DNA of 64,000 bases from the NCBI RefSeq assembly GCF_000373265.1, contig NZ_KB890762.1, positions 243,705 to 307,704 of the forward strand, read 5' to 3'. The position numbers were made by a program, and so were the translations under genes. Positions 51,337-61,765 of this stretch are shown piece by piece (positions within the stretch are counted from its first letter, which is position 1; each line of letters opens with the position of its first letter). Under the pieces are notes generated by a model. That model had not been told where the DNA came from and made no database searches. It was given only the letters and a program-made list of their open reading frames with translations. This stretch comes from Pontibacter roseus DSM 17521 (GTDB lineage: Bacteria; Bacteroidota; Bacteroidia; Cytophagales; Hymenobacteraceae).

Positions 51337-51852
51337 CTAGGGGAGTAAGCTTTTGATGTCTACAGGAGGCGCTTCGTTCTCGGCTTCGCCCTTGCCTTTT
51401 CCGCCGATGGCCAGTCCCGCTACCTTGTAGTAGTTGTAGCCGTGGTACTTGCCTTGTCCGTTGATGAGGAGGTCCTTTTTCTCGTAGACGAGGTTTTGGC
51501 GGTTGTATTCGCCCATCTCAAAATCAGGTATGAGCTGAATGGCATAAGTCGGGCAGGCGTCTTCGCAGAAACCGCAGAAAATGCAGCGCGAAAAGTTGAT
51601 GCGGAAGAACTCGGGATAGCGTCGGCCGGTCGGGTCTTCGGTGGCCTGCAGCGCGATGCAGTCTACGGGGCAGGCAGCAGCGCAGAGATTGCAGGCCACG
51701 CAGCGTTCGCCCCCGTCCGGGTCCCGCGACAAGACAATGCGGCCCCGCCAGCGGGTCGGGAGAATGGCCTTTTGCTCCGGATACTGAATGGTTTCCCGCT
51801 TATGAAACGCATGCAGAAACGTGAGCCACATACTGCGCAATAAACTAAACAT
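51337..51852 (-). CDS. nuoI: NADH-quinone oxidoreductase subunit I (two 4Fe-4S clusters)
   Basis: This peripheral-arm subunit carries clusters N6a and N6b that pass electrons to NuoB. The 171-residue protein has both ferredoxin motifs, [12 protein letters not shown] and [12 protein letters not shown], each with CxxCxxCxxxCP spacing. A hydrophilic tail follows (about 130-171). The 308 bp before it, between nuoH and nuoI, hold B-family repeats (51932-52103) and no gene, so the operon is split there. The reason nuoI is still co-regulated is unclear, because no promoter was found in the gap. Confidence 0.95.
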   Translation of the reverse strand: MFSLLRSMWLTFLHAFHKRETIQYPEQKAILPTRWRGRIVLSRDPDGGERCVACNLCAAACPVDCIALQATEDPTGRRYPEFFRINFSRCIFCGFCEDACPTYAIQLIPDFEMGEYNRQNLVYEKKDLLINGQGKYHGYNYYKVAGLAIGGKGKGEAENEAPPVDIKSLLP

Positions 51853-51931
51853 ACCTGCTCCTTTCGTTTATTTTATTATTTATTCGTGCTACGAAACTGT
51901 ACATTCGAATCCGATGCACTTCTCTCCGCAA

Positions 51932-52008
51932 ACTCTCCCCTTGAGGGGAGTAAGAGGGGTGTTAATCATGCACGATTGTCATCCCCCTGCCCCCTTCAGA
52001 GGGGACTT
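51932..52008. repeat. B-like palindromic repeat inside the nuo operon
   Basis: Within the nuoH-nuoI gap (51853-52160, 308 bp, no gene) lies a hairpin (CTCCCCTTGAGGGGAG) followed by CCCCCTGCCCCCTTCAGAGGGG at 51983-52005, matching the general B-family form. Between the halves is the spacer TTAATCATGCACGATTGTCA. Confidence 0.7.
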
Positions 52009-52087
52009 TTTGTTGCCTTTTGTTCTCTCTTACCTAATTTATTAGGCGCTTAGCGATAGACTTTCCAACTGGCCTTACACCCCTATG

Positions 52088-52103
52088 GTCCCCTCAAGGG
52101 GAC
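52088..52103. repeat. Short palindrome in the nuoH-nuoI gap
   Basis: GTCCCCTCAAGGGGAC is a 16-bp inverted repeat (7-bp arms) on the other side of the gap from the B-like repeat at 51932-52008. Together they frame about 80 bp, and the remainder up to nuoH is a CT-rich low-complexity stretch (AACTTCTAAACTCCCC type). Confidence 0.6.
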
Positions 52104-52160
52104 AGTCTCGTGTTATCCAATCTTCAACCTTCTAACTTCTAAACTCCCCAACTCCTAAAC

Positions 52161-53132
52161 TCACCTATACCCATCATTCAACCACAACAACGCCCCTGCC
52201 GTCACTACCAAATTCAACAGTGTCAACGGCAGCAAATACTTCCATCCGTACTCCATCAATTGGTCATAGCGTGGTCTTGGCATGGAAGCGCGTAACAGAA
52301 TAAATATACCTAGGAAAAAAGCCGTCTTCAGAATAAACCACACGATAGGTGGTAGGAAATCCGGGCCGAGCCAGCCGCCGAAAAACAGGACTACCATCAT
52401 GCAGGAAATCAGGGTAATGCCCATGTACTCGCCGATGAAGAACATGCCGAATTTCATGCCGGAGTACTCAGAGTGGAAACCGGCTACGAGCTCACTTTCC
52501 GCTTCCGGCACGTCGAAGGGCAGGCGGTGCGTTTCGGCTATACCTGCGATGAAGAAAATGACGAAGCCGATGATTTGCGGCACCACGAACCATAGGCCCC
52601 GCTGCGCTTCCACGATGGTGCTAAGGTTGAAAGAGCCCGCCATCAGCACCACGCCCATAAGCGACAGTCCCATGAACACTTCATAGGAAATCATCTGCGC
52701 CGCACCGCGCATGGCGCCCAGCAAACTGTACTTATTGTTGGAGGCCCAACCACCCAAAATGATGCTGTAAGCGCCCATCGAGGACATGGCCAGGAAGAAC
52801 AGCAAACCGATGTTGAGGTCGGCTACTACAATGCCCGGCGCAAAGGGAATCACTACAAAGGACATCAGCACCGTGACCACGACAATAGCCGGAGCCAGAA
52901 TGAACACCGGCTTATCGGCGAAAGGCGGAATCCAGTCCTGTTTGAAGAACAGCTTGATGGAGTCGGCGGCCACAATCAGCAAACCAAAAGGGCCTGCTCG
53001 ATTGGGTCCATAGCGGTCCTGCAATAAAGCCAGACCGCGTCGCTCTACCCAGATAAGCAATGCCGCCACGTTGAGCATGACAAAAAGCACGCCGCCTATA
53101 ATCAGTAAGTAGTTTGGGGTTGCTGTTTCCAT
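52161..53132 (-). CDS. nuoH: NADH-quinone oxidoreductase subunit H
   Basis: This membrane subunit forms the quinone chamber with NuoB and NuoCD. The 323-residue protein has eight helices and the expected features: [21 protein letters not shown] near the start, [20 protein letters not shown], and [28 protein letters not shown], with the acidic loop residues. The start overlaps the end of nuoG by 31 bp, an unusually long overlap. Met 53132 is the only Met before the first helix that keeps the family N terminus. Confidence 0.95.
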   Translation of the reverse strand: METATPNYLLIIGGVLFVMLNVAALLIWVERRGLALLQDRYGPNRAGPFGLLIVAADSIKLFFKQDWIPPFADKPVFILAPAIVVVTVLMSFVVIPFAPGIVVADLNIGLLFFLAMSSMGAYSIILGGWASNNKYSLLGAMRGAAQMISYEVFMGLSLMGVVLMAGSFNLSTIVEAQRGLWFVVPQIIGFVIFFIAGIAETHRLPFDVPEAESELVAGFHSEYSGMKFGMFFIGEYMGITLISCMMVVLFFGGWLGPDFLPPIVWFILKTAFFLGIFILLRASMPRPRYDQLMEYGWKYLLPLTLLNLVVTAGALLWLNDGYR

Positions 53133-55837
53133 TTGAGTTCTCGGTTAAGTATGGCCCAGGCAGGCAGTTCGGCATATGGTATACCCGGCAATCCGGCGGG
53201 CATACCTGCGGTGCCGCTACGGATAATCGGACTTATTTTCACGGGTAGTTGGTATACCTGCCCTTCGATGGTGAAGCTCAGGGTCTGGCCTTCCTGCAGT
53301 TTCATCTGGATGGCGTCTTCTTCGTTGAGTAACACATAAGGCTCCGGCGCCCGCTCCACGATGGGTGGGGAGTGCATGCTGAGTTCTTCGGAACCAAAAA
53401 TGTGGTGGAGCGGCAGCATGTACAGGTGGCCTTCCAGCGGCTGGAATTTCTGAGGCACCGTCTGGGTATAGGGTGCGGTATGGTTGGTATCGGGTTTGAT
53501 TAGGCGCAAGCCCGGGTCCCCGCCTTTTAAGTGACCGCCTACTTCCTGTTGGTACTTGTTGGTGGCCTGCGCCGAGTTCCAGCCCGGTGCCCAGAAGAAC
53601 GGAATCATAGACGAAGGTGGTTGGCCGCGGTAGCCTTCCATGGTATAGGAAAGCGGTGCGTCCGGGTCTACCGGCGGTTTCGGCTCGTTCACATTGATGT
53701 TGGCCAGCATGGCGGTGCGACCACTGAAACGATGCGGCGCCCGCGGTATTTTCTGTCCGGCAATGCGGAAGTCAACTCCCGGAGCTACGGCGTCAACCCC
53801 TTTAAACTCCGGCATTTCTTTCACCATGGCCTGCAGCACGTCGTCGAAGCCGTGCCAGTGACTGATTTGGTCGTGGGCCAGCAAAGTGCCCAGTTCACCC
53901 AGCCAACGCCAGCTTTCCTGCAGGTCTTCGCCAGTCGGGTATACCTGAAAGAAACGCTGCGCCCGTCCTTCGTTGTTAATCAGCGTGCCATCGGCTTCAG
54001 CGAATGTGCCAGCTGCGAGCAAGATGTCGGCTTCTTCGGTAGTGGCATTGTGCAAGTGGTCGAGCACAATCACATTCTTAGCGGTCTTCAGAAAATTGGT
54101 CACCATACCTGCGTTGGCACGTCGGTAGAGGTCATTTTCCAAAATGATAACCGTATCAGCATAGCCATTCAGCACCGCTTCGAGGGCCGATTCCAGTTTG
54201 TGGCCGCCCAGCATGGCGAGGCCCATGCTGTTGCACTCCGGCAGCGTGAGCACAATACCAGCATCCTTTTCTTTAGCTACCAGCGCATTAGTGATGTTGG
54301 CCGTGGCCATCAGTACTCGTTCGCTGCCGGAGTGCGTTCCTGAAATTATGAGTGGTTTTTTTGCTGCCATCAAGGTATCAGCAATCTCTCTAGCCAGCTG
54401 AATTTCGTCTTCATTCAAACCGGACACTTCCGGGAAGTCGGCATTTATGAAATTGGCCACGGCAAAACCCAGTCGTGCAATGGCGTCTGGGGAATCGTGG
54501 TAGGTATGGGTAGCGATTTCGTCGAGCTTGGTGTCGTGGATGGTGGCGATGAAGAGCGGACCCATTTCATCTTGCACGATTTCGCGCACGGCAGCATCCT
54601 GCCATACTGGTATATTGGCTTTTGAAATGTGTTCGAGGGAAGGTTGCATGCGTACCGATTGCCGCACGGCCAGCGCCAGGATGGGAGCGGTGTTGAGTAG
54701 GTCTTCACCCAGAATAAACACGGCGTCGGCTTGCTCCACTTCCCGCAGGGATGGAGTAAGAGCGGCACCTTCTTTCAGAATCTTAAGCGCCAGACAAACC
54801 AAGTCGTGCTCGGTGTCGGATACACCGTGGTGGAAGTTGTCATCACCTACCAGCGTCTTCAGCATGAAGTTCGACTCCAGTGAGGCTCGTGGCGAACCTA
54901 TACCTATCACGCTGCCAGTCCGGAAAGCGGCAGCCGCAGCTTGTAGTGCAGTTAATTTATCGGTCGCTTCAGGTAGTTTTGCCCGTACCAGCGGCTTTCG
55001 GATGCGGCCCACATGGTTCACGTGCTCGTAGCTGAACCGTCCGCGGTCGCAGAGGAAGTAGCCGTTCACTTCGCCGTTATACCTGTTTGTGATGTTGCGC
55101 AAGCTGCCGTAGCGTTCTCCCGCCGTAATGTTGCAACCGAGACTGCAATGGTGGCAAACGGACGGCGCCATGGTGAGGTCCCATTTACGGGTATAGTGCT
55201 GTTTCAGGGTCTTGTCGGTGAACACACCAGTCGGGCAGACCTCCACCAGGTTGCCACTGAACTCACTTTCCAGAACGCCATCTTCGTGGCGACCAAAATA
55301 CAGGTGGTTGTGCGCGGCGAAAACGTCGAGGTCTTTGCCGCCGGCATAGTCTTTATAGTAGCGCACACAGCGGTAGCACTGGATGCAGCGGTTCATTTCG
55401 TGGTTGATGAACGGGCCGAGATACTGGTTAACGTAGGTGCGCTTGTCGAAGCGGTAGGCGCGGTAGTTGTGGCCGGTCATCACGGTCATGTCCTGCAGGT
55501 GACAGGAGCCTCCTTCGTCGCAAACGGCGCAGTCGTGCGGGTGGTTGGTCATCAGCCAGCCAATGACGTGCGCCCGGAATTCCTTGGCTTCCATGTCGGC
55601 GATGGAGATGCGCATGCCGTCGCGCACCTGTTCCATACACGACATAAAGAGCTTGCCCTTGGTATCGTTTTCGTCCTTGTATACCTTCACGGCGCATTGC
55701 CGACAGGCACCGATGGAGCCCATGGCCGGGTGCCAGCAAAAGTAGGGAAGGTCCTTGCCAAGGGTGAGGCAGGCTTCCAACAGGTTCTTGCCTGTAGGTA
55801 CTTCGTAGGGTTTGTCGTCTATATAGATGGTTGCCAT
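53102..55837 (-). CDS. nuoG: NADH-quinone oxidoreductase subunit G (Fe-S/molybdopterin-fold)
   Basis: This is the large peripheral subunit with several iron-sulfur clusters (911 residues). Visible are the 2Fe-2S region [15 protein letters not shown], the cluster with a His ligand ([16 protein letters not shown]), the N4-type [11 protein letters not shown], the CPTGVF site, and the CHHCSLGC motif with a further Cys 27 residues later ([10 protein letters not shown]), which is the extra N7 cluster found in E. coli and Thermus but missing in many bacteria. The rest is a molybdopterin-oxidoreductase fold without cofactor. The start at 55837 follows a GGAG; the frame to 55855 is also open. It overlaps nuoF by 19 bp. 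Confidence 0.94.
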   Translation of the reverse strand: MATIYIDDKPYEVPTGKNLLEACLTLGKDLPYFCWHPAMGSIGACRQCAVKVYKDENDTKGKLFMSCMEQVRDGMRISIADMEAKEFRAHVIGWLMTNHPHDCAVCDEGGSCHLQDMTVMTGHNYRAYRFDKRTYVNQYLGPFINHEMNRCIQCYRCVRYYKDYAGGKDLDVFAAHNHLYFGRHEDGVLESEFSGNLVEVCPTGVFTDKTLKQHYTRKWDLTMAPSVCHHCSLGCNITAGERYGSLRNITNRYNGEVNGYFLCDRGRFSYEHVNHVGRIRKPLVRAKLPEATDKLTALQAAAAAFRTGSVIGIGSPRASLESNFMLKTLVGDDNFHHGVSDTEHDLVCLALKILKEGAALTPSLREVEQADAVFILGEDLLNTAPILALAVRQSVRMQPSLEHISKANIPVWQDAAVREIVQDEMGPLFIATIHDTKLDEIATHTYHDSPDAIARLGFAVANFINADFPEVSGLNEDEIQLAREIADTLMAAKKPLIISGTHSGSERVLMATANITNALVAKEKDAGIVLTLPECNSMGLAMLGGHKLESALEAVLNGYADTVIILENDLYRRANAGMVTNFLKTAKNVIVLDHLHNATTEEADILLAAGTFAEADGTLINNEGRAQRFFQVYPTGEDLQESWRWLGELGTLLAHDQISHWHGFDDVLQAMVKEMPEFKGVDAVAPGVDFRIAGQKIPRAPHRFSGRTAMLANINVNEPKPPVDPDAPLSYTMEGYRGQPPSSMIPFFWAPGWNSAQATNKYQQEVGGHLKGGDPGLRLIKPDTNHTAPYTQTVPQKFQPLEGHLYMLPLHHIFGSEELSMHSPPIVERAPEPYVLLNEEDAIQMKLQEGQTLSFTIEGQVYQLPVKISPIIRSGTAGMPAGLPGIPYAELPAWAILNRELKWKQQPQTTY

Positions 55838-57120
55838 ACTTTTGCTTTGCTCCAAGGACAGTGTTGTTCGTGAATGTGTCGTTCAAAATCTTCTCTGAAG
55901 TACTTCAGAGCGCTCTGCAGAGGTTCCATGGCGCCGGGGGCAAGGGCACAAAACGTGTTGCCGGGGCCGAGGTATTTGGTATGAAAGTCAAGTGTGAGGA
56001 GGTGTTCGGGTTTGCCTTCGCCCCGGTCAATGGCGAGAAGGATTTTCTCTACCCAAGGCAGTCCTTCGCGGCAAGGCGTACAGAAACCGCAGGATTCCTG
56101 CGCAAAGAAATGCTGCAGGTTGTGCACAAAGCCAACCGGACAGGTCTGGTCATCGAGGATAATCATCGTGCCCGTACCCATGCGACTGCCGGCGGCCTGA
56201 ATGGCGGTATAATCCATAGGCAAATCCATGTGCTCTTCCACCAGAAAATCCGTGGAAGCGCCGCCCGGCAAAAGGCCTTTGAAGAGGTAGCCGTCTTGCA
56301 TGCCGCCGCCGTGCTCTTCAATCAGTTCCCGGATGGTCGTGCCCATCGGCAGTTCCCAGCAACCCGGCGTTTTCACGCGACCGCTGATGCCGTATAGTTT
56401 GGTGCCGGCGTCTCCGGTTTTGCTCAGGCCCTTAAACCACTCCGCTCCGTTATTAATGATGTGCGGCAGACAGCAGAGCGTCTCCACATTGTTCACGATG
56501 GTCGGCTTGCCAAACAAACCACTCACCTGCGGGAAAGGAGGCTTGGCTCTAGGGTTGGCCCGCTTGCCTTCGAGGGCATTGAGCAAAGCCGTTTCTTCGC
56601 CGCACATATACCTGCCTACGCCGGTGTGCAGGTGCATGTCCAAATTGAAGCCTGAACCCAGAATATTTTCACCCAAGTAACCCGCTTCATAGGCTTCGTC
56701 GAGTGCCTTGATGATTTCTCGTGCCGCCACCTTGTAGGCCCAGCGCATGAAGATGTAGGAAATGCTGGCGTCGATGGCATAGGCCGCCACAATCATCCCT
56801 TCTATCAACTGGTGCGGATTGCCTTCCAGCAACACGCGGTCCTTAAAGGTGCCGGGCTCCATCTCGTCGGCATTAGCCACGAGGTATTTGGGCTTGGCCA
56901 CTTCAGGTCCCATCGGCACGAAACTCCATTTCAGGCCGGTGTTAAAGCCCGCACCACCGCGCCCGCGCAGGTCGGAGGCCTTGACTAAATTCTGCACATC
57001 GGCAGGAGCCATTTCTTTCAGGATTTTTCGCACCGACTGATAGCCGCCCACTTGCTCGTATTCTTTGAGGGAGAGCGGTGCGCGTCCGGGGACAATGTGT
57101 TGGGTCAGGGGCTTCTCCAT
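55819..57120 (-). CDS. nuoF: NADH-quinone oxidoreductase subunit F (NADH- and FMN-binding)
   Basis: This subunit binds NADH and FMN and holds cluster N3. The 433-residue protein has the Gly-rich NADH loop RGRGGAGFNTGLKW, the FMN loop region YMCGEETALLNALEGKR, and the N3 ligands in ESCGFCTPCREG, with a further Cys (FCALAPGA) as the fourth ligand. Its end overlaps nuoG by 19 bp and it lies 19 bp from nuoE. No anomaly was noted. Confidence 0.95.
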   Translation of the reverse strand: MEKPLTQHIVPGRAPLSLKEYEQVGGYQSVRKILKEMAPADVQNLVKASDLRGRGGAGFNTGLKWSFVPMGPEVAKPKYLVANADEMEPGTFKDRVLLEGNPHQLIEGMIVAAYAIDASISYIFMRWAYKVAAREIIKALDEAYEAGYLGENILGSGFNLDMHLHTGVGRYMCGEETALLNALEGKRANPRAKPPFPQVSGLFGKPTIVNNVETLCCLPHIINNGAEWFKGLSKTGDAGTKLYGISGRVKTPGCWELPMGTTIRELIEEHGGGMQDGYLFKGLLPGGASTDFLVEEHMDLPMDYTAIQAAGSRMGTGTMIILDDQTCPVGFVHNLQHFFAQESCGFCTPCREGLPWVEKILLAIDRGEGKPEHLLTLDFHTKYLGPGNTFCALAPGAMEPLQSALKYFREDFERHIHEQHCPWSKAKVWQPSI

Positions 57121-57139
57121 AGGTATGCCCGCTTGGGTT

Positions 57140-57604
57140 TTAGGTATACTTTTCCAGAATCTCGTCCAGTTGTTCCACCGTCAGGTCACGGTACAAATCG
57201 TTGTCAATCATAAGGGCAGGGGCCCGGTCGCAGGTACCGAGGCAGCAATTGGGTAGCAAAGTAAAGCGGCCGTCTTCGGTGGTCTGGCCGTATTGGATGT
57301 TCAGTTTTTCGGAGAGGCGGTCGCGAATGCCTTCGTAGCACATCACCCAGCAACTGATGCTGTCGCACACCAGAATCACATGACGCCCCACCGGTCTGCG
57401 GAAAATCAGGTTGTAGAAAGTGGCCACGCTGTCGAGCTCCGCCGATGACATCCCTACATAATCTGCCACATCCTTCAGGCTCTCGTCCGACACCCAACCA
57501 TGGCTTTGCTGCACGATTTTCAGCGCTTCGATACAGGCGTTCTTCGGCGAAGGCACTAAGCTGATTTCGTGGTCGATTTTGTGTTTTTCTTCGGTTGTGA
57601 GCAT
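57140..57604 (-). CDS. nuoE: NADH-quinone oxidoreductase subunit E (2Fe-2S)
   Basis: This small peripheral subunit (154 residues) carries cluster N1a. The thioredoxin-like C-terminal half has the four Cys ligands expected from the family: a CxxxxC pair in VCDSISCWVMC and a second pair in NCCLGTCDRAP. An N-terminal helical bundle (VSDESLKDVADYVGMSSAELDSVATFY) precedes it. The gene is between nuoCD and nuoF with gaps of 18 and 19 bp. Extra Cys residues (CWVMC, CC) are present next to the ligands. Confidence 0.94.
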   Translation of the reverse strand: MLTTEEKHKIDHEISLVPSPKNACIEALKIVQQSHGWVSDESLKDVADYVGMSSAELDSVATFYNLIFRRPVGRHVILVCDSISCWVMCYEGIRDRLSEKLNIQYGQTTEDGRFTLLPNCCLGTCDRAPALMIDNDLYRDLTVEQLDEILEKYT

Positions 57605-57622
57605 GGGTGTTAAATTTTTGAA

Positions 57623-59371
57623 TTATCTATCAATATCTGCCAATACATAATCCATCGCGCCAAGTATGGAGAGCAAATCCGCTACGGTATAGCCGCGGGT
57701 GATGTAGGGGAGCATCTGCATGTGCGGGAACGAGGGAGTGCGGATGCGTACCCGGTAAGGGGAGGTGTTCCCGTCACTGGTCAAATAGTATCCGTTGGCT
57801 CCTTTGGTCGCTTCAATGCAGCTCATCGCTTCACCCGGCGGAATGACCGGTCCCCACGTTACACCCAAAAAGTGCGTGATTAGGGTCTCGATATCGTGCA
57901 TGGTGTTTTGCTTGATGGGCGGCGTGGTAATCGGGTGGTCAGACTTGTAAGGTCCGGACGGCATATTTTTCACGCATTGTTCGATGATGCGCAGACTCTG
58001 GCGCATTTCGGCTACCCGCACCACGGCGCGGTCATAACAGTCGCCGTTGCTGGCGGTGGGCACTTCAAAGTCGAACATTTCGTAGCCGGAGTAGGGACGC
58101 ATTTTGCGGAAGTCCCATTCAAATCCGCAAGCGCGCAGGTTCGGTCCGGTCACGCCCCATTCTATGGCTTCTTCTTTGGTGAAGATGCCTATACCTACCG
58201 TGCGGGCTTTGAAGATGCTGTTCTTCATTACCATCGCGTCGTACTCTTTCAGGCGTTTCGGGAAGTAGTCAATGAATCGCTGCACCAGTTGTTCCCAGCC
58301 TTTGGGCATGTCCTGCGCTACACCACCGATGCGGAACCAGTTGGGGTGCATGCGGCCACCGCAGATACCTTCGATGATGTCGAAAATTTTTTCGCGGTCG
58401 GTGAACATGTAGAACACCGGCGATAACTGGCCTACGTCCTGCGCAAAAGTGCCGTACCAGACGAGGTGACTTGCAATGCGGAAGAGTTCGCACAGCATCA
58501 CCCGGATATACTTTACCCGCTCCGGCACTTCGATGCCTGCCAGTTTCTCCACTGCCTGCAGATAGGCCAAATTGTTCATTACGCCGCCCAGGTAATCCAC
58601 GCGGTCGGTATAAGGGATATAGGTATGCCACGACTGGCGCTCACCCATTTTCTCGGCACCGCGGTGGTGGAAGCCAATGTCCGGTATAGCATCCACGATG
58701 TCTTCGCCGTCGAGTTGCAGAATAATGCGCAGCACACCGTGCGTTCCGGGGTGTTGCGGACCGATATTGAGGAACATGAAGTCCGTATCATCACTCTGCT
58801 TTGCCAGTCCCCATTCTTCCGGCTTAAACTGCAGGGCTGATTGCTCGAGGTCTATCTTATCGTCATAGAGTTGGAAAGGACCCATCTCGGTTGCGCGGGC
58901 TGGGTGCTCTTTTCGGAGCGGGTGGCCCACCCACGTGCGTGGCATTAAAATGCGGGAAAGGTGCGGGTGCCCTTCAAAGCGGATGCCGAACATGTCGTAT
59001 ACTTCGCGCTCGTACCAATTGGCGTTTTGCCAGAGTCCGCTGATGCTGGGGGCTTTCGGAAAGTCTTCACGGAGTCCGGCTTTCAGTCTGATGAAGGTAT
59101 TGCGCTCAAAAGAGAAGAGATGGTAAATGAGCGTGAAGCTGTAAGGTATATGGCCGTTCTCGGGTTTGCGGGTACGTTCGTCGATGGCCGTCAGGTCGAA
59201 GAGGAGGAGGAAGGGTTGCGGGAGGTCGTGCTTCAGGAATTTGAGCACTTCCGGCACATGGTCCACAGGAAGCCAGAGGGTGAGGATGTCATCCTTGGTG
59301 GTCTGCGTCTTGAACGTATCTTCGCCGTACCGCGACCGGAGTTGCTCCAGTATGCCGCTGTTGTTATTCAT
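57623..59371 (-). CDS. nuoC: NADH-quinone oxidoreductase subunits C and D fused
   Basis: This 582-residue protein joins NuoC (about residues 1-175) and NuoD (about 185-582) as in E. coli. NuoC features are [23 protein letters not shown]. NuoD features are [13 protein letters not shown], with the conserved His pair near the quinone site, [12 protein letters not shown], and the C-terminal [10 protein letters not shown] and [13 protein letters not shown]. The linker (about 175-190) is short. The gene is 18 bp from nuoE, but nuoB lies 479 bp upstream, separated by repeats (59526-59818). Whether nuoB is co-transcribed with it is not shown. Confidence 0.95.
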   Translation of the reverse strand: MNNNSGILEQLRSRYGEDTFKTQTTKDDILTLWLPVDHVPEVLKFLKHDLPQPFLLLFDLTAIDERTRKPENGHIPYSFTLIYHLFSFERNTFIRLKAGLREDFPKAPSISGLWQNANWYEREVYDMFGIRFEGHPHLSRILMPRTWVGHPLRKEHPARATEMGPFQLYDDKIDLEQSALQFKPEEWGLAKQSDDTDFMFLNIGPQHPGTHGVLRIILQLDGEDIVDAIPDIGFHHRGAEKMGERQSWHTYIPYTDRVDYLGGVMNNLAYLQAVEKLAGIEVPERVKYIRVMLCELFRIASHLVWYGTFAQDVGQLSPVFYMFTDREKIFDIIEGICGGRMHPNWFRIGGVAQDMPKGWEQLVQRFIDYFPKRLKEYDAMVMKNSIFKARTVGIGIFTKEEAIEWGVTGPNLRACGFEWDFRKMRPYSGYEMFDFEVPTASNGDCYDRAVVRVAEMRQSLRIIEQCVKNMPSGPYKSDHPITTPPIKQNTMHDIETLITHFLGVTWGPVIPPGEAMSCIEATKGANGYYLTSDGNTSPYRVRIRTPSFPHMQMLPYITRGYTVADLLSILGAMDYVLADIDR

Positions 59372-59525
59372 GGGAGGAGGCCGTAAGAAGTTGAAGTAAT
59401 ATGTTAAGTCATGTACTCTCTTTCTTTTTATGCTAAGTTTATACTTGTGTCACTTTGCTAGTGTAGCAACTGCTATAGCTTGTAGCTTGCTAACTTGTTT
59501 CATTGCTTCGCCTGTGCGGCGGGCA

Positions 59526-59768
59526 CCTACTTTTTTCCTTGATGAAAAAAGTAGGCAAAAAAATCAAGACGCTCCAAACTCGCTGACCGCTCAAACAGTG
59601 GAGCGTCGTAAAGTGCACCGTGCTCAGGCTGAATGTTTCATTGCTTCAGGGGCAAGGATATTTTTCGATGCTTGCCAGTGGACTATAAACCACTCGCAGG
59701 ACTTAGACCTGAGCGCTTGTAGCTACAGAAGTCCCCCGTTGAAGGGGGAAGGTGGATGTCAATCATCT
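59526..59768. repeat. D-type and B-like repeats inside the nuo operon
   Basis: The 479-bp nuoB-nuoCD gap (59372-59850) has no gene. It contains a hairpin with 11-bp arms (CCTACTTTTTT/AAAAAAGTAGG, 59526-59555), a conserved-looking stretch with GACGCTCC/GGAGCGTC (59569 and 59600), and a B-like GTCCCCCGTTGAAGGGGGAA at 59731-59750. The D-type hairpin with the flanking GTAGGCAAAAAAATCAAG form looks like a dispersed repeat, but only one copy is in the window. Confidence 0.65.
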
Positions 59769-59801
59769 TCGAGAATCCTATAAATCCTGATACATACAAA
59801 T

Positions 59802-59818
59802 TCGCGACCTGTCCCTAC
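59802..59818. repeat. C-family REP half-copy
   Basis: TCGCGACCTGTCCCTAC is one half of the C-family REP palindrome (right half plus CCTAC). Its partner half is missing. It lies within the nuoB-nuoCD gap, far from the RAYT gene at 15.3 kb. Confidence 0.8.
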
Positions 59819-59850
59819 AACTCCTAAAATCCTCAAACTCCCCAAACTCG

Positions 59851-60489
59851 CTAAAGCTCATCCGGCGACCGGAATTCGTTCATCTGGCTCCAGCGTTCTT
59901 TCTTTCCTGCTTTTACTTCGATTTTCTCCGGTCTAATGACACCCTGATCGCCGATGGTCCAGCTGAGTGGGCGGCGCTCTTTTCCTACACGATCAGCCAG
60001 CAACATCAGGCCTTCCATAAAGGCATCTGGCCGGGGCGGACAACCGGGAACGTAGACATCCACGGGAAGAAACTTGTCGACGCCCTGCACCACGCTGTAG
60101 ATGTCGTACATGCCGCCTGAATTGGCGCAGGATCCCATCGAAATGACCCATTTCGGTTCCATCATCTGTTCGTGCAGGCGCTTGATGATAGGCGCCATTT
60201 TGATGAAGACCGTTCCTGCTATAATCATCACGTCCGCCTCACGCGGGGTGCCCCGGATGACTTCAGCTCCGAATCGGGCCACGTCATACTTAGGCGTCAT
60301 GCTGGTGGCCATCTCCACAAAGCAGCAGGAGAGGCCAAAGTGGAAAGGCCACATAGAATTCTTTCGTCCCCAGCCAATGAGGTCCTGCAGCGTGGTGAGC
60401 ATGATGCTCTGCTGCACAGTTTCCTCGTAGGAACTGGTGCCTTTCACGGCGTTGGCCGGCTCATCTGGTTTGCTTAACCACCATTTCAT
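59851..60489 (-). CDS. nuoB: NADH-quinone oxidoreductase subunit B (cluster N2)
   Basis: This peripheral-arm subunit carries cluster N2, which gives electrons to quinone. The 212-residue protein has the tandem Cys pair in [10 protein letters not shown], then MGSCANSGG and [11 protein letters not shown], the four ligands of N2. The N-terminal 30 residues and a C-terminal tail of about 35 residues are longer than in E. coli. nuoA lies 77 bp upstream. The 479 bp after it (before nuoCD) hold repeats and no gene. Confidence 0.95.
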   Translation of the reverse strand: MKWWLSKPDEPANAVKGTSSYEETVQQSIMLTTLQDLIGWGRKNSMWPFHFGLSCCFVEMATSMTPKYDVARFGAEVIRGTPREADVMIIAGTVFIKMAPIIKRLHEQMMEPKWVISMGSCANSGGMYDIYSVVQGVDKFLPVDVYVPGCPPRPDAFMEGLMLLADRVGKERRPLSWTIGDQGVIRPEKIEVKAGKKERWSQMNEFRSPDEL

Positions 60490-60566
60490 ATCGTAGGGTG
60501 TTTGGTACTATCTCTAAACCTTAGCCTTCTCCAATAGCACTTCATCTATCAGGCTTTTGTCTGGGT

Positions 60567-61001
60567 TCAATTCAATCCTGGTTTGTGTGTCAGGCGTTTA
60601 TAGGCCGCCAGTATCTTTTTGCCATCCGGTCCGAAGTCCAGCGCCCCGTTGCGCCACTCGTATACCAGCACCACAACCAGCATGGCAATAAACACTAGCA
60701 CGCCGAAATAGCCATACCAGCCCAGCTCGGGGAAAGCGATGGCCCAGGAAAAAATAAAGATGGTCTCCACATCGAAAATCACGAACATCATGGCCACCAT
60801 GTAGAACTGGGAGGAGAAACGGATGCGGGCACCTCCTGCACTCACAATGCCCCCCTCGTAGGGTTCGCCGGTGGCACGGGCATTGCCCCGTTGGCCCAGC
60901 ACATAGGAGAGGCCCAGTATCAGCAGGACCAGGCTCAGCACAATGGCTCCATACACTACCATTGGCCAGAGTAACGTCGTGTTTTGAACTGATTCCTGCA
61001 T
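60567..61001 (-). CDS. nuoA: NADH-quinone oxidoreductase subunit A
   Basis: This three-helix subunit (144 residues) of the membrane arm begins the operon. Helices lie near residues 14-34, 66-86 and 96-116. The loop after the first helix reads GEPYEGGI, so the Cys found there in mitochondrial ND3 and in many bacteria (PYECG) is replaced by Gly. The segment MVAMMFVIFDVETIFIFSWAI in the second helix carries the conserved Asp and Glu. The C-terminal tail of about 25 residues is basic. No other anomaly was found. Confidence 0.94.
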   Translation of the reverse strand: MQESVQNTTLLWPMVVYGAIVLSLVLLILGLSYVLGQRGNARATGEPYEGGIVSAGGARIRFSSQFYMVAMMFVIFDVETIFIFSWAIAFPELGWYGYFGVLVFIAMLVVVLVYEWRNGALDFGPDGKKILAAYKRLTHKPGLN

Positions 61002-61069
61002 ACTTTTCTCCTTCTATTAGGCGGTTACATGAAAGCAAGAAAGGGTAGATAAGATATCCGGGCGACTTA

Positions 61070-61504
61070 TTAGACGTGCCCGGTTATGTAGTGCTCGAGG
61101 TCCTCAATAATGCATTTCTGTTCCTCTATCATGTATTTCACGATATCTCCTATGGACACCAGGCCCACTAGTTGCTGTTTGTCCATCACCGGCAAGTGAC
61201 GGATATACTTCTGTGTCATCAGGGCCATGCACTGTTCCATGGTGGTGTCCGGGGTCACGGTGAGAGGATGCTCGCTCATGATTTCCTGTACCAATGTATC
61301 GCGGGAGGCCTTGCCTTTTAATATCACTTTTCGGGCGTAATCGCGTTCTGTGAATATCCCCACGAACTTTTCGCCATCCATGACAAGAAGGGCGCCTACG
61401 TTTTGCTCCACCATCATTTCCAGCGCCTCGAATACGGTGCATGTGGGCTTGATGGCAATCACCTTATTGCCTTTTTTCTGGAGAATATGCCTGACTGTTC
61501 CCAT
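61070..61504 (-). CDS. Two-CBS-domain protein
   Basis: The 144-residue protein consists of a CBS pair (about residues 10-65 and 78-130) that may bind AMP, ATP or SAM and act as an energy sensor. Features seen are GALLVMDGEKFVGIFTERDYARKV and IRHLPVMDKQQLVGLVSIGDIVK. It has no enzymatic domain. It lies 69 bp upstream of nuoA on the same strand, so co-transcription is possible but not shown. Confidence 0.92.
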   Translation of the reverse strand: MGTVRHILQKKGNKVIAIKPTCTVFEALEMMVEQNVGALLVMDGEKFVGIFTERDYARKVILKGKASRDTLVQEIMSEHPLTVTPDTTMEQCMALMTQKYIRHLPVMDKQQLVGLVSIGDIVKYMIEEQKCIIEDLEHYITGHV

Positions 61505-61765
61505 ACTGCCTCCTGCTTTACTAAATTGATAGACTTGATTGTTAGGCTGTTATACGGAGTGAATTGCTAAAGGTATAAGAAATATTAAAAACGTTACAAA
61601 TATGTTCTTTATGTTCTAATGGTGGGGTTGCATAAGTGCAATGTTATGGCGAACTGGTAGCTATACCTGCGGAAGAGAAGGCATGGTATTTAGACAGGAA
61701 TGCCTTGCATAACGACTGATATGTCGCTTGCCAGTTGCTATGTATGGTTTGCCCAAAAAGTTATT

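Noticed and set aside
61070-61504. CBS protein as a dedicated complex I regulator
   Set aside because: Only its position next to nuoA suggests this. CBS proteins occur next to many genes and no binding motif or link to NADH is visible.
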